The notes below the pieces were generated by a model, which worked only from the letters and a program-made list of their open reading frames with translations, ran no database searches and was not told the DNA's origin. Position numbers and translations under genes: made by a program. A stretch of DNA of 64,000 nt from Martinezella tropici (GTDB lineage Bacteria; Pseudomonadota; Alphaproteobacteria; Rhizobiales; Rhizobiaceae), in contig NZ_QMKK01000044.1 in NCBI RefSeq assembly GCF_003287875.1, positions 1 to 64,000 of the forward strand, in the 5' to 3' direction. Every line of letters starts with the position of its first letter. The stretch's first letter is position 1. Shown in pieces: positions 1-7,868 of the stretch.

Positions 1-35
1 TCTGCCAAAGTAGTGCTAGGCTCAGGACTCATTGC

Positions 36-374
36 TCAGAGCCAGAAGATGACGGTTGCGGCGATACATATTGCCGAGAAGAAGGTGTGGGCGCATCGAT
101 CGTAGCGAGTTGCGATGCGGCGCCAGTCCTTGAGTTTTGCGAAGAGGTTCTCGACCTTGTGGCGCTTGCGATAAAGCGTCTTGTCATAGGGGTATGGCAC
201 TTTCCGGCTGCGGCTCGATGGAATGCAGGGTTCGATACCTTTTGCCTGCAATGCCTCACGGAATGGCGTGCTGTCGTAGCCGCGATCGGCAATGAGGACT
301 TTGGCGGGCGGCAAAGCGTCGAGAACGAGCCGTGCGCCTTTGTGATCGCTCATCTGGCCTTCACTGAGCAGCAT
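36..374 (-). CDS. IS5-family transposase, OrfB (C-terminal frame)
   Basis: The C-terminal transposase frame. It contains LIADRGYDS, with the second catalytic Asp, and YRKRHKVENLFAKLKDWRR, with the catalytic Glu and the YR...K signature typical of IS5 transposases. The open frame extends upstream of the first ATG (374) as far as the slippery site at 464-470. The natural product is therefore most likely the OrfAB fusion, not a protein initiated at 374. The stop is 16 bp inside the left inverted-repeat end, as usual for a compact IS. Confidence 0.85.
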   Translation of the reverse strand: MLLSEGQMSDHKGARLVLDALPPAKVLIADRGYDSTPFREALQAKGIEPCIPSSRSRKVPYPYDKTLYRKRHKVENLFAKLKDWRRIATRYDRCAHTFFSAICIAATVIFWL

Positions 375-421
375 GACGATTGGGCGGCCTTCGTCATCGC
401 AGACCGTGTGCAGCTTGGAGT

Positions 422-790
422 TCAGTCCACCTTTGGTTCGCCCGATACGACGGGGAACATCCCCTTTTTTAGCAGGCTTGCGGCCGTGCGATGTGCCTTG
501 AGATGCGTGGCATCGATCATGATCCGCTCGGACTTCGCGCCATCGACCGCCAGGGCCGCGAAGATGCGGTCAAAGACACCAAGGCGGCTCCAGCGAATGA
601 AGCGATTGTAGAGCGTCTTGTGCGGACCGTAGTCCTTCGGCGCATCCTTCCACTGCATGCCATGCTTGATGACGTAGACGATGCCACTGATCACCCGGCG
701 GTCGTCCACCCGCGGAATGCCATGCGCCAAAGGGAAGTACGGTTCGATCAGCGCCATTTGGCGCTCGCTCAACAAAAACAAATCACTCAT
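422..790 (-). CDS. IS5-family transposase, OrfA (N-terminal frame)
   Basis: A 122-aa frame with the IS5/IS427-type N-terminal region, including the stretch GIVYVIKHGMQWKDAP, then IMIDATHLKAHRTA, which holds the first acidic residue of the DDE catalytic triad. The frame runs out shortly after a run of A residues on the coding strand. There the heptamer A_AAA_AAG (complement of 464-470) lies in the right phase for -1 slippage. Slippage would continue in the downstream frame as GDVPRRIGRTKGGLNSKLH and give a fusion transposase of about 251 aa. OrfA alone is probably inactive or regulatory. Confidence 0.85.
   Translation of the reverse strand: MSDLFLLSERQMALIEPYFPLAHGIPRVDDRRVISGIVYVIKHGMQWKDAPKDYGPHKTLYNRFIRWSRLGVFDRIFAALAVDGAKSERIMIDATHLKAHRTAASLLKKGMFPVVSGEPKVD
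464..470 (-). promoter_or_regulatory. Programmed -1 frameshift heptamer A_AAA_AAG
   Basis: On the minus strand the zero-frame codons read CTA AAA AAG. After a one-base backward slip, decoding enters the frame that encodes the rest of the DDE transposase. A_AAA_AAG is a canonical strong bacterial -1 slippery sequence. Codon phase was checked against the OrfA start at 790 and the OrfB frame. Confidence 0.7.
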
Positions 791-823
791 CGCGGCCTCC
801 TATCGGAAACCGTGAATCACATC

Positions 824-1495
824 TCAAGCAAAATTAATAGGTCCTGAGCCTAGAGCATCATCTAGTATCTTGCGAACATCGTTTGATATGATGTTGGCGG
901 CGCGACATAACTCAATAAATTTGCTTTCCTTGAGTTCAGAAAGGTCTTCCTTCGTGACGACCCTCTTAATCCTTTTGTCCGGATTCGCTGCGAGGGCCAC
1001 GTTAAATTCCGTTAGCTTGCTATTTAGAACATGGTCGAAGAGATGATCTAAAGCCAAGATCCAGATCATCACAATCGCTGCGCGGTTAGCGTTGGCCTCG
1101 AAACAATCTATGACTTCCGCTAGGAACCGTTTTTTGGGGCCTTCCGCGAAATTCTTCTCCAAAGAGCGAAGCTCCGCACTGGTTTGGAGAACAATTCGAT
1201 TTGACCCGAATCTTTCAGAAAGGGTGTCGCAGAAAGTCCGTTGAAGTCGGTAGCCAGCGGGAGTCTTAATATACCGCTTGGCAGATCCCTTCAGCCCTTC
1301 AGAAAGATATGCTGAGAGGCGAGACGGAACATGGAGGTCACAAATTGTAAAGCACTGCGTGAGGCTTTTGGCAGTTGCTGTGTCTGCTCCTTGCTCCACA
1401 GTAAGAAAATATACAAAGAACGATGTCAGGTCGCGGTCATTTGCGGAGGCCCGATCAGCAATGCCTTCATAGAACCGAATAACGGCAGGCTTCAT
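824..1495 (-). pseudogene. HEPN-like protein gene, 3' end disrupted by the IS
   Basis: Reads from ATG 1495; the frame runs into the IS and stops at 824. The first 215 codons are native and the last eight are IS-encoded. Removing the IS and one CTAG gives ...DDAL-ALLWQ, still open at the window edge, so the reading frame was continuous before insertion. Residues about 22-92 look like a winged-helix domain. Residues about 120-215 (CFEANANRAAIVMIWILALD onward) resemble helical HEPN-type domains, whose R-N-x-x-x-H motif normally follows the point where this gene is cut. That motif is not visible here. AGGA lies about 10 nt before the start. It is probably co-transcribed with the gene at 1552-2181. 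A defence or abortive-infection role is inference. Confidence 0.6.
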
Positions 1496-1551
1496 CAGTT
1501 AGTTTTCCTATGTCGCCAACGGTTCAACGGATTCTCACTTCGCTGGCGCGG

Positions 1552-2181
1552 CTATTTCTTGGTCTTTGTCGGCGCCGGTAGATCATGCTCCACAAAATTC
1601 CGACCATGTGGTGTCGTGCGGATGGCCAGCGGATTGGATGTGTCGATAGTACCCTTTCTCGCTGAAGCGACACGCAAGGCTGCCTTTACATCGCTGGGCT
1701 CTCGCCATCCTTCGGTAAGCCGAAAGATCGTCCCTACGTGATCAGCATTTATCTCTGATATCTCAAGTATGTGCTGAAGATAGTAGACCGCGACAGCATA
1801 TTTATCTTCGTTTGAGATTGGATTCTTCTCGGCAGCAAAATCACTAAAAGATTTCTTGCCCTGGGGACGTAAATCCAAGTCACGTAAGAACTTGAAACTA
1901 TCTTTGGAACCACCCGATGAACGCTTTGCTCTCTTATTCTGCGATGGCCTGCTATTCAGCCCTTCGTCGACAAGTGCAGATGCTCCGTTGGGAGTGTCAG
2001 GTTCTTTAGTTTCCTCTTTTTTCCCTTCCGAAGAGCTAGAAAATCCTGTTAACGTCACGCCGTAAGCCGAAATGAGTGCAGCGAAAGCCGCCTCTTGAAT
2101 TACCTCGGACGTGAAACTATTCACCGCAGCCGCTATTTCTGGCATTCGCTTTAGAAGATTATCTAGTCTATCCTCAGACAT
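1552..2181 (-). CDS. Uncharacterised protein with C-terminal winged-helix-like domain
   Basis: A 209-aa protein I cannot name. The N-terminus (1-48) is predicted helical. Residues 49-100 are low-complexity and charged (Ser, Lys, Glu, Pro), likely a disordered linker. Residues about 126-200 (from DKYAVAVYYLQHILEI to TTPHGRNFVEHDL) look like a winged-helix fold and resemble residues 22-92 of the next protein downstream. AAGGAG precedes ATG 2181. The gap to the downstream HEPN-like gene is 56 bp in the same orientation, so the two probably form an operon. Composition is A+T-richer than the core genes, consistent with acquisition next to tRNA-Thr. A partner role in a two-gene defence-like system is an inference. 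Confidence 0.55.
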   Translation of the reverse strand: MSEDRLDNLLKRMPEIAAAVNSFTSEVIQEAAFAALISAYGVTLTGFSSSSEGKKEETKEPDTPNGASALVDEGLNSRPSQNKRAKRSSGGSKDSFKFLRDLDLRPQGKKSFSDFAAEKNPISNEDKYAVAVYYLQHILEISEINADHVGTIFRLTEGWREPSDVKAALRVASARKGTIDTSNPLAIRTTPHGRNFVEHDLPAPTKTKK

Positions 2182-2464
2182 ATTTTGCTTCTCCTTCCAC
2201 TACCTTAGGATGCCGAAGCTGTGGGTGATTCGGAAGGGGGATTTACGAGTATTTACTCGAATATCGCCATAAATCTCATGCGCGAGACATAAATTCTACA
2301 AGCTAGGAAATAACTTCCACTTGCAGCTCACGTTCGGGTCCACGATGTTATGATGGCTTCGTACTTGATCTCTGCTTGAGAGAAATATTCTCGAAACCAA
2401 CCGCATTCGGCTGTGTCGCTGCAACACTAGTGCAAAGCAAAATATGCTGGGTTTTCGAAAGAAC

Positions 2465-2539
2465 TGGTGCTGCTAGAGAGATTTGAACTCTCGGCCTCTC
2501 CCTTACCAAGGGAGTGCTCTACCCCTGAGCTATAGCAGC
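2465..2539 (-). tRNA. tRNA-Thr (anticodon GGT)
   Basis: A 75-nt cloverleaf reads from G2539 with acceptor GCTGCTA pairing TAGCAGC and an encoded CCA. The D arm is GCTCAGGGGTAGAGC. The anticodon stem is CTCCC/GGGAG around loop TTGGTAA, giving anticodon GGT. The T arm holds GTTCAAATC. The accessory, lower-G+C segment begins immediately 3' of this gene, a usual integration point for islands, although no integrase or second attachment copy is in view. Confidence 0.95.
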
Positions 2540-2694
2540 AATCCGTGGCGCGGTGTGGTGCGCCGTATTGGGCGAGGCGGCTATTGCCATAGGTCGGGGC
2601 GGAGTGCAAGCCGCAAATTGCAAGTTCTTTGAAAGATCGTTGGAAAAAATGTGTCGGTCTTTTGACGCCTAAGGTTTTCCGCTATGAGGAAGCC

Positions 2695-2991
2695 ATGGCT
2701 GCGGACAAGACGAAAATCGATGGTGGGCAGGCTTTGCAGGGCGGTTCGGCGCCTGGTGGGGCCGGTGACGGGGTCGGCGGCGAGGCGGGTGTGCCCGTGG
2801 GCGGCAAGCAGGTCACGGAAGCGGATCGGCGGCGCGAGCGTGCCGCGCAGAAGCTGCGGGAGAATCTGTCCCGCCGCAAGCAGCAGGTGCGGGCGCGGCG
2901 CGCCGGCCAGGCCGACGAGACGGATGGTTTGCCGGCGGCAAAGCCTGTGGATAGCGCTGAAGCCGCCGCAAAAAGGGACGAATCGCAATGA
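2695..2991 (+). CDS. Conserved hypothetical protein upstream of murA
   Basis: A 98-aa protein starting at ATG 2695 behind GAGGAAG. A Gly-rich N-terminal half is followed by a strongly basic segment (RRRERAAQKLRENLSRRKQQ) and the tail ADETDGLPAAK. I recognise the general pattern from proteins encoded next to murA in Rhizobiales but know no function. The basic, probably helical region could bind nucleic acid or an acidic partner. An upstream in-frame ATG at 2629 exists but lacks a convincing ribosome-binding site. Confidence 0.65.
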   Translation: MAADKTKIDGGQALQGGSAPGGAGDGVGGEAGVPVGGKQVTEADRRRERAAQKLRENLSRRKQQVRARRAGQADETDGLPAAKPVDSAEAAAKRDESQ

Positions 2992-3135
2992 TTGATGTTG
3001 CCCATCATCAAACGAATTGATGCGTTAATCTATTTCGTCTAAAGAGCGCCTTTTACCAAGGTGCACGAAACTTGGCGCCGGCACTCAAGGCGCCCGGGAC
3101 TCTCAGGAAAGGCGGGCCTCGCCCGTATTGCTTAT

Positions 3136-4428
3136 ATGGATCGTATCAGGATTGTCGGCGGCAATGAGCTCAACGGTATCATTCCGATCTCCGGCGCCAA
3201 GAATGCCGCCCTGCCGCTGATGATCGCCTCGCTTCTGACAAGCGATACCCTGACCCTCGAAAACGTGCCGCATTTGGCCGATGTCGAGCTCCTGATGCGA
3301 ATCCTCGGCAATCACGGCGTCGATGTCGCCGTCAACGGCCGGCGCGAGCGCCAGGAAGACGGCTATTCCCGCACGATCCATTTCACCTGCCGCACCATCG
3401 TCGACACGACCGCGCCCTACGAGCTCGTCGCCAAGATGCGCGCGAGCTTCTGGGTCATCGGGCCGCTGCTCGCCCGCGAGGGTCAGGCGCGCGTGTCGCT
3501 GCCCGGCGGCTGCGCCATCGGCACGCGCCCGGTCGATCTCTTCATCGAGGGTCTCGAGGCGCTTGGCGCCACGATGGAAATCGACGCCGGCTATATCAAT
3601 GCCACCGCGCCGAAGGGCGGCCTGATCGGCGCGCGCTATGTCTTCCCCAAGGTTTCCGTCGGCGCGACGCATGTGATGATGATGGCTGCCACGCTTGCCC
3701 GCGGCACGACCGTCATCGGCAATGCGGCCCGCGAGCCTGAGATCGTCGATCTCGCCAACTGCCTGATCGCCATGGGCGCCAAGATTTCCGGCGCCGGCAC
3801 CAGCACGATCACCATCGAGGGCGTCACCTCGCTCTCCGGCGCGCGCCACCGCGTCCTGCCCGATCGTATCGAGACCGGCACCTATGCCATGGCCGTTGCC
3901 ATGGCCGGCGGTGACGTCACGCTCGAAAATACCGATGTGGCGCTGCTCGACACGGCGCTCGAAAGCCTGCGCCGCGCCGGTGCTACGATTTCGCCGACCA
4001 ACAACGGCATCCGCGTCATGCGCAATGGCGACGGCATCAAGCCGGTCGACGTCGTCACCGATCCGTTCCCGGGCTTCCCGACCGACCTGCAGGCGCAGTT
4101 CATGGCGCTGATGACCCGCTCCGGCGGCATCTCGCACATTACCGAGACCATCTTCGAAAACCGCTTCATGCATGTGCAGGAGCTTGCCCGCCTCGGCGCG
4201 AAGATCTCTCTGTCAGGCCAGACGGCCCGCATCGAGGGCGTCGAGAAGCTGAAGGGCGCGCCCGTGATGGCGACCGACCTTCGCGCCTCCGTCTCGCTCG
4301 TCATTGCCGGCCTTGCCGCCGAAGGCGAGACGGTCGTGTCGCGTATCTATCACCTCGATCGCGGCTTCGAGCGGCTGGAAGACAAGCTGACGCGCTGCGG
4401 CGCCATCGTCGAACGCATCAGCGACTAA
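3136..4428 (+). CDS. murA: UDP-N-acetylglucosamine 1-carboxyvinyltransferase
   Basis: Transfers enolpyruvate from PEP to UDP-GlcNAc, the first committed step of peptidoglycan synthesis, in the cytoplasm. The 430-aa product has the family layout: Lys in SGAKNAALP near the N-terminus, the catalytic and fosfomycin-target Cys in LPGGCAIGTRPVD, the Asp of TDPFPGFPTDLQAQ, and the late Arg in DLRASVSLVIAGLAAEG. Start chosen at ATG 3136 (MDRIRIVGG), the normal N-terminus of the family; an in-frame GTG-type extension to 3061 is unlikely. First gene of the conserved block leading to hisD and infA. Confidence 0.97.
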   Translation: MDRIRIVGGNELNGIIPISGAKNAALPLMIASLLTSDTLTLENVPHLADVELLMRILGNHGVDVAVNGRRERQEDGYSRTIHFTCRTIVDTTAPYELVAKMRASFWVIGPLLAREGQARVSLPGGCAIGTRPVDLFIEGLEALGATMEIDAGYINATAPKGGLIGARYVFPKVSVGATHVMMMAATLARGTTVIGNAAREPEIVDLANCLIAMGAKISGAGTSTITIEGVTSLSGARHRVLPDRIETGTYAMAVAMAGGDVTLENTDVALLDTALESLRRAGATISPTNNGIRVMRNGDGIKPVDVVTDPFPGFPTDLQAQFMALMTRSGGISHITETIFENRFMHVQELARLGAKISLSGQTARIEGVEKLKGAPVMATDLRASVSLVIAGLAAEGETVVSRIYHLDRGFERLEDKLTRCGAIVERISD

Positions 4429-4666
4429 GTCCCGTCGCGGTCTTTGGGGAATAGTTTTCGGCTTTCGTGCCCGCCGCCGTCGCAAAACCGCGACACGGAT
4501 TTGCACGGCATGTCTTAATTCCATCCGATGGCGCCAAGAGAGCGGGCAAGCCCGTTTTCTTCGGTTGCGTCTTTTGCGCTCGCATCTTATGTCCACAGAA
4601 GGGAAACGCTGGAAGCGGCGTTTCGCCGGGCGTTTTTTTGTTGGCGCGATCGGGGATAAAGGACGA

Positions 4667-5110
4667 ATGAGCGATCTCAAGCTAATGGCACTCGACACCG
4701 AGGACCTGGATGTCATCTCTGCCTATATGCAGGATAGCGTCTTCAAGGTCGGCGATATGTCCTATGCGCCGAAGCAGGAGCAGTTTTCGCTCGCGGCCAA
4801 CCGCTTCGGCTGGGAGCAATCGGATCAGCGCAGCAAGCCTTACGAACGCCATCGTTCCGCGCTGGTGTTCAAGCGCGTGCAGGCGGTGCGCTCCAGCGGC
4901 ATCGATCGGCGCAACCGTGACGAGGTGCTGTCACTGCTTGCGATCCGCTTCGAACAGAAAGGCGAGGGGCCTGACGGCACGATCGAGCTCACCCTTGCCG
5001 GCAAGGCCACGATCGCGCTCGATGTCGAATGCATCGAGGCCCAGCTCGCAGATATCGGCGGCGCGTGGGAAACGGCGCATAAGCCCCGGCATCCCGACGC
5101 GGGCGTATAG
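4667..5110 (+). CDS. DUF2948 family protein
   Basis: A 147-aa protein beginning MSDLKLMALDTEDLDVISAY, a family found in alphaproteobacteria between murA and hisD; its biochemical role is not known to me. It is soluble, with no signal peptide or membrane segment, and mixed alpha/beta in character. ATG 4667 was chosen because it follows GGACGA and matches the usual family start. The 238 bp between murA and this gene hold no other gene that I can support. Confidence 0.75.
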   Translation: MSDLKLMALDTEDLDVISAYMQDSVFKVGDMSYAPKQEQFSLAANRFGWEQSDQRSKPYERHRSALVFKRVQAVRSSGIDRRNRDEVLSLLAIRFEQKGEGPDGTIELTLAGKATIALDVECIEAQLADIGGAWETAHKPRHPDAGV

Positions 5111-5168
5111 GCTTGTAACGGTTGGATACGGCCGCTGAAGGCGGCCTCGATGGAAGGGAATATCAGCA

Positions 5169-6467
5169 TTGGCTATCTGGCTGGATCAGGCGTCGGAAGG
5201 GTTCGAGCAGCAGTTTGCCGCGTTCCTGACGACGAAGCGGGAAGTCTCCGAGGATGTGAATGCCGTCGTGCGCGGCATCATCGATGATGTGCGGGCGCGT
5301 GGCGATGCAGCCCTTGCTCATTATTCCAGGAAATTCGAAGGCATCGATTTCGCCACGACACCGATGCGCGTCAGCGAAGCGGAGATCGATGCCGCCATTG
5401 CCGCCGTTCCGGCCGAGGTTCTCGGCGCATTGAAGGTCGCCGCCACCCGCATCGAATCGCATCACCGCCGGCAGCTGCCGAAGGACGACATTTACGAGGA
5501 CGATCTCGGCGTCGGCCTGGGATCGCGCTGGACGGCGATCGAAGCCGTCGGCCTCTATGTGCCCGGCGGCACGGCCAGCTATCCAAGCTCGGTGCTGATG
5601 AATGCCGTGCCGGCCAAGGTCGCCGGCGTCGACCGCGTCGTCATCGCCGTGCCGACCAAGGACGGTGCCGTCAATCCGGCCGTGCTTGCCGCCGCCCGCA
5701 TGGCAGGCGTCGAGGAGATCTATCGCATCGGCGGCGCGCAGGCGATCGCGGCCCTTGCCTATGGCACGGAGACGATCAAGCCGGTCTACAAGATCACCGG
5801 CCCCGGCAACGCCTATGTGGCGGCCGCCAAGCGCCAGGTCTTCGGCACCGTCGGCATCGACATGATCGCCGGCCCGTCGGAAGTGCTCGTCATCGCCGAC
5901 AAGAACAACGATCCGGATTGGATCGCCGCCGACCTGCTGGCACAGGCAGAGCATGACGAAAGCGCGCAATCGATCCTGATCACCGACGATGCCGAATTCG
6001 GCAAGGCGGTAGAAGCGGCGGTCGAGCGGCAGTTGAAGCGGCTCAGCCGCTCGCAGACGGCGGCAGCCAGCTGGCGGGATTTCGGGGCCGTTATCCTGGT
6101 CTCCGATCTGAAGCAGGCCATTCCGCTTGCCAACAGAATCGCGGCCGAGCATCTGGAACTCGCTGTCGACGATCCCGAGCCATTGCTTGCCGGTGTGCGC
6201 AATGCCGGCGCGATCTTCGTCGGCCGCCATACGCCCGAGGTGATCGGCGATTATGTCGGCGGCTCGAACCATGTGCTGCCGACGGCCCGCTCAGCGCGCT
6301 TCTCCTCTGGGCTCTCGGTGCTGGATTTCGTCAAGCGCACCTCGATCCTCAGGCTTGGGCCGGAGCAGCTTCGCGCACTCGGGCCGGCGGCGATCGCGCT
6401 TGCCAATTCCGAGGGGCTGGATGCACATGCGCGATCGGTCGCGATCCGCCTCAATCTCGAGGGGTAA
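5169..6467 (+). CDS. hisD: Histidinol dehydrogenase
   Basis: Catalyses the two NAD-dependent oxidations of L-histidinol to L-histidine, the last steps of histidine synthesis. The 432-aa protein shows the Zn-site and catalytic motifs AQAEHDESAQS, GDYVGGSNHVLPT and the C-terminal HARS, plus the NAD-binding ITGPGNAYVAAAK. The start is TTG at 5169 (MAIWLDQASEG) with GGAAGGGAA about 10 nt upstream; no better ATG exists nearby. Followed after 3 bp by the UPF0262 gene, so probably co-transcribed. Confidence 0.97.
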   Translation: MAIWLDQASEGFEQQFAAFLTTKREVSEDVNAVVRGIIDDVRARGDAALAHYSRKFEGIDFATTPMRVSEAEIDAAIAAVPAEVLGALKVAATRIESHHRRQLPKDDIYEDDLGVGLGSRWTAIEAVGLYVPGGTASYPSSVLMNAVPAKVAGVDRVVIAVPTKDGAVNPAVLAAARMAGVEEIYRIGGAQAIAALAYGTETIKPVYKITGPGNAYVAAAKRQVFGTVGIDMIAGPSEVLVIADKNNDPDWIAADLLAQAEHDESAQSILITDDAEFGKAVEAAVERQLKRLSRSQTAAASWRDFGAVILVSDLKQAIPLANRIAAEHLELAVDDPEPLLAGVRNAGAIFVGRHTPEVIGDYVGGSNHVLPTARSARFSSGLSVLDFVKRTSILRLGPEQLRALGPAAIALANSEGLDAHARSVAIRLNLEG

Positions 6468-6470
6468 GGC

Positions 6471-6944
6471 ATGGCCAAGGGCGTCTTCCGGCTGAGCGAT
6501 GTGGTCCTGGACGACACGATCGGCCGCTCGACACCCGATGTCGAGCACGAGCGCGCCGTCGCCATTTTCGACCTGATCGAGGAAAACAGCTTCGAGCCGA
6601 TCGGGCATCAGGGCGGGCCTTATCTGCTGAACCTGTCGCTGGTTGACCAGAAGCTGGTTTTCGACATCCGCATGGAAGACGGCGCCGTTGTCGCCACCCA
6701 TATCCTGTCGCTGACGCCGTTTCGCCGGATCGTGAAGGATTATTTCATGATCTGCGAGAGCTATTACGAGGCGATCCGCTCGGCCACGCCAAGCCGCATC
6801 GAAGCGATCGACATGGGCCGGCGCGGCATCCACAACGAAGGCTCGCAGACGCTGATGGACCGGCTGAACGGCAAGATCACCGTGGATTTCGACACGGCGC
6901 GGCGGCTGTTCACGCTCGTCTGCGTGCTTTACTGGCGCGGGTGA
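6471..6944 (+). CDS. UPF0262 family protein
   Basis: A 157-aa uncharacterised protein of a family conserved in alphaproteobacteria between hisD and a low-molecular-weight phosphatase gene. It opens with MAKGVFRLSDVVLDDTIGRS and contains LTPFRRIVKDYF and the conserved stretch DMGRRGIHNEGSQ. No signal peptide or membrane segment. It starts 3 bp after hisD and its stop overlaps the GTG start of the next gene (GTGA), which implies translational coupling. Confidence 0.85.
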   Translation: MAKGVFRLSDVVLDDTIGRSTPDVEHERAVAIFDLIEENSFEPIGHQGGPYLLNLSLVDQKLVFDIRMEDGAVVATHILSLTPFRRIVKDYFMICESYYEAIRSATPSRIEAIDMGRRGIHNEGSQTLMDRLNGKITVDFDTARRLFTLVCVLYWRG

Positions 6945-7417
6945 CCGATATGGAAGAGCCGCAGGCGATCGAGCATATCGGCAAATCCCCCGGCGCCATC
7001 CTCTTCATGTGCGGCCTGAATACCATTCGTTCGCCCATGGCCGAAGCGATCGCCCGGCAGATGCTGCCGCAAGGCACCTATATCGCGTCTGCCGGCGTGC
7101 GTGCCGGCGAGCGCAATCCCTTCGTCGATGTCGTGCTTTCCGAGATGGGGCTCTCGCTCGGCCGGCGGCAGCCGCAGACCATGGAGGAGCTGGAGGATGA
7201 TTTCTTCGATGTCATCATCACGCTCTCTCCCGAGGCGCATCACGCCGCGCTGGAACTGACGCGGGCCAATGCGATCGACGTCATCTATTGGCCGACGATG
7301 GACCCCTCCGCGACGGACGGAACGCGCGAGCAGGTTCTGGATGCCTATCGCGGGGTGAGGGACTATCTTGTCGGTCTCATAGAGAGCAGGCTTGTGGAAC
7401 ATCGCGGCTCGCTTTAG
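6941..7417 (+). CDS. Low-molecular-weight protein tyrosine phosphatase family protein
   Basis: A 158-aa protein with the P-loop CGLNTIRSPMAEA, matching the C-x5-R-S signature of low-molecular-weight tyrosine phosphatases, near residues 24-31. Late in the protein YWPTMDPSATDG takes the place of the usual D-P loop (DP retained). Likely cytoplasmic; substrate unknown. The start is GTG 6941, overlapping the previous stop by 4 bp. The pairing with UPF0262 is conserved in this group. Confidence 0.85.
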   Translation: MTDMEEPQAIEHIGKSPGAILFMCGLNTIRSPMAEAIARQMLPQGTYIASAGVRAGERNPFVDVVLSEMGLSLGRRQPQTMEELEDDFFDVIITLSPEAHHAALELTRANAIDVIYWPTMDPSATDGTREQVLDAYRGVRDYLVGLIESRLVEHRGSL

Positions 7418-7559
7418 AGCCGCAGATGAAACAAATGCAGAAACCCTTATCAACGTGGTTCACAAAACCGCGGCGATTGTGTAGTTTCCGCGCAAATTTC
7501 CGGCGACCCCGCCTTTTTAACAGGGGTGCCGGCCTCAACCGACAGGAAAAGAAGCTTTA

Positions 7560-7778
7560 ATGCCGAAAGAAGAAGTCCTCGAATTTCCCGGTGTCGTCAC
7601 CGAACTCCTGCCGAACGCGACCTTTCGCGTGAAGCTGGAAAACGAGCACGAGATCATCGCCCACACCGCGGGCCGCATGCGCAAGAACCGCATCCGCGTT
7701 CTGGCCGGCGACAAGGTGCTGGTGGAAATGACCCCTTACGACCTGACCAAGGGCCGCATCACCTACCGTTTCAAGTAG
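7560..7778 (+). CDS. infA: Translation initiation factor IF-1
   Basis: A 72-aa S1/OB-fold protein (MPKEEVLEFPGVVTELLP to TKGRITYRFK), the exact size and sequence pattern of bacterial IF-1. It binds the A site of the 30S subunit and assists IF-2 and IF-3. It is preceded by a 142-bp non-coding stretch that probably contains its own promoter. A stem-loop of about 12 bp with a small internal loop (7792-7829) follows the stop and could attenuate transcription before maf. Confidence 0.97.
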   Translation: MPKEEVLEFPGVVTELLPNATFRVKLENEHEIIAHTAGRMRKNRIRVLAGDKVLVEMTPYDLTKGRITYRFK

Positions 7779-7868
7779 TCCGCCGCTCGCTGGAGCCGGA
7801 TGCCGCCGACATTTTCGGCATCATGCTCCGGAGCCGGCTCTCATTCCCGCATGACAGGTCGAGATCTG

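Larger units (their letters stand above)
20..849 (-). mobile_element. IS5-family (IS427-group-like) insertion sequence
   Basis: An 830-bp element with imperfect terminal inverted repeats: GCTCAGGACTCATT at 20-33 and the complement of GCTCAGGACCTATT at 836-849 (12 of 14 match). CTAG flanks both sides (16-19 and 850-853), as expected for IS427-group elements that target and duplicate TA or CTAG. It carries two overlapping-phase transposase frames on the minus strand joined by a probable -1 frameshift. Both frames are intact, so the copy could be active. It has inserted into the minus-strand gene whose 5' part lies at 850-1495. Confidence 0.9.

Noticed and set aside
87..847. Plus-strand frames across the IS element
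   Set aside because: They are antisense to the transposase, which has DDE motifs and terminal repeats on the minus strand.
5163..6272. Long minus-strand open frame opposite hisD (369 codons)
   Set aside because: Antisense shadow of a well-supported gene in high-G+C DNA; the translation has no recognisable domain.
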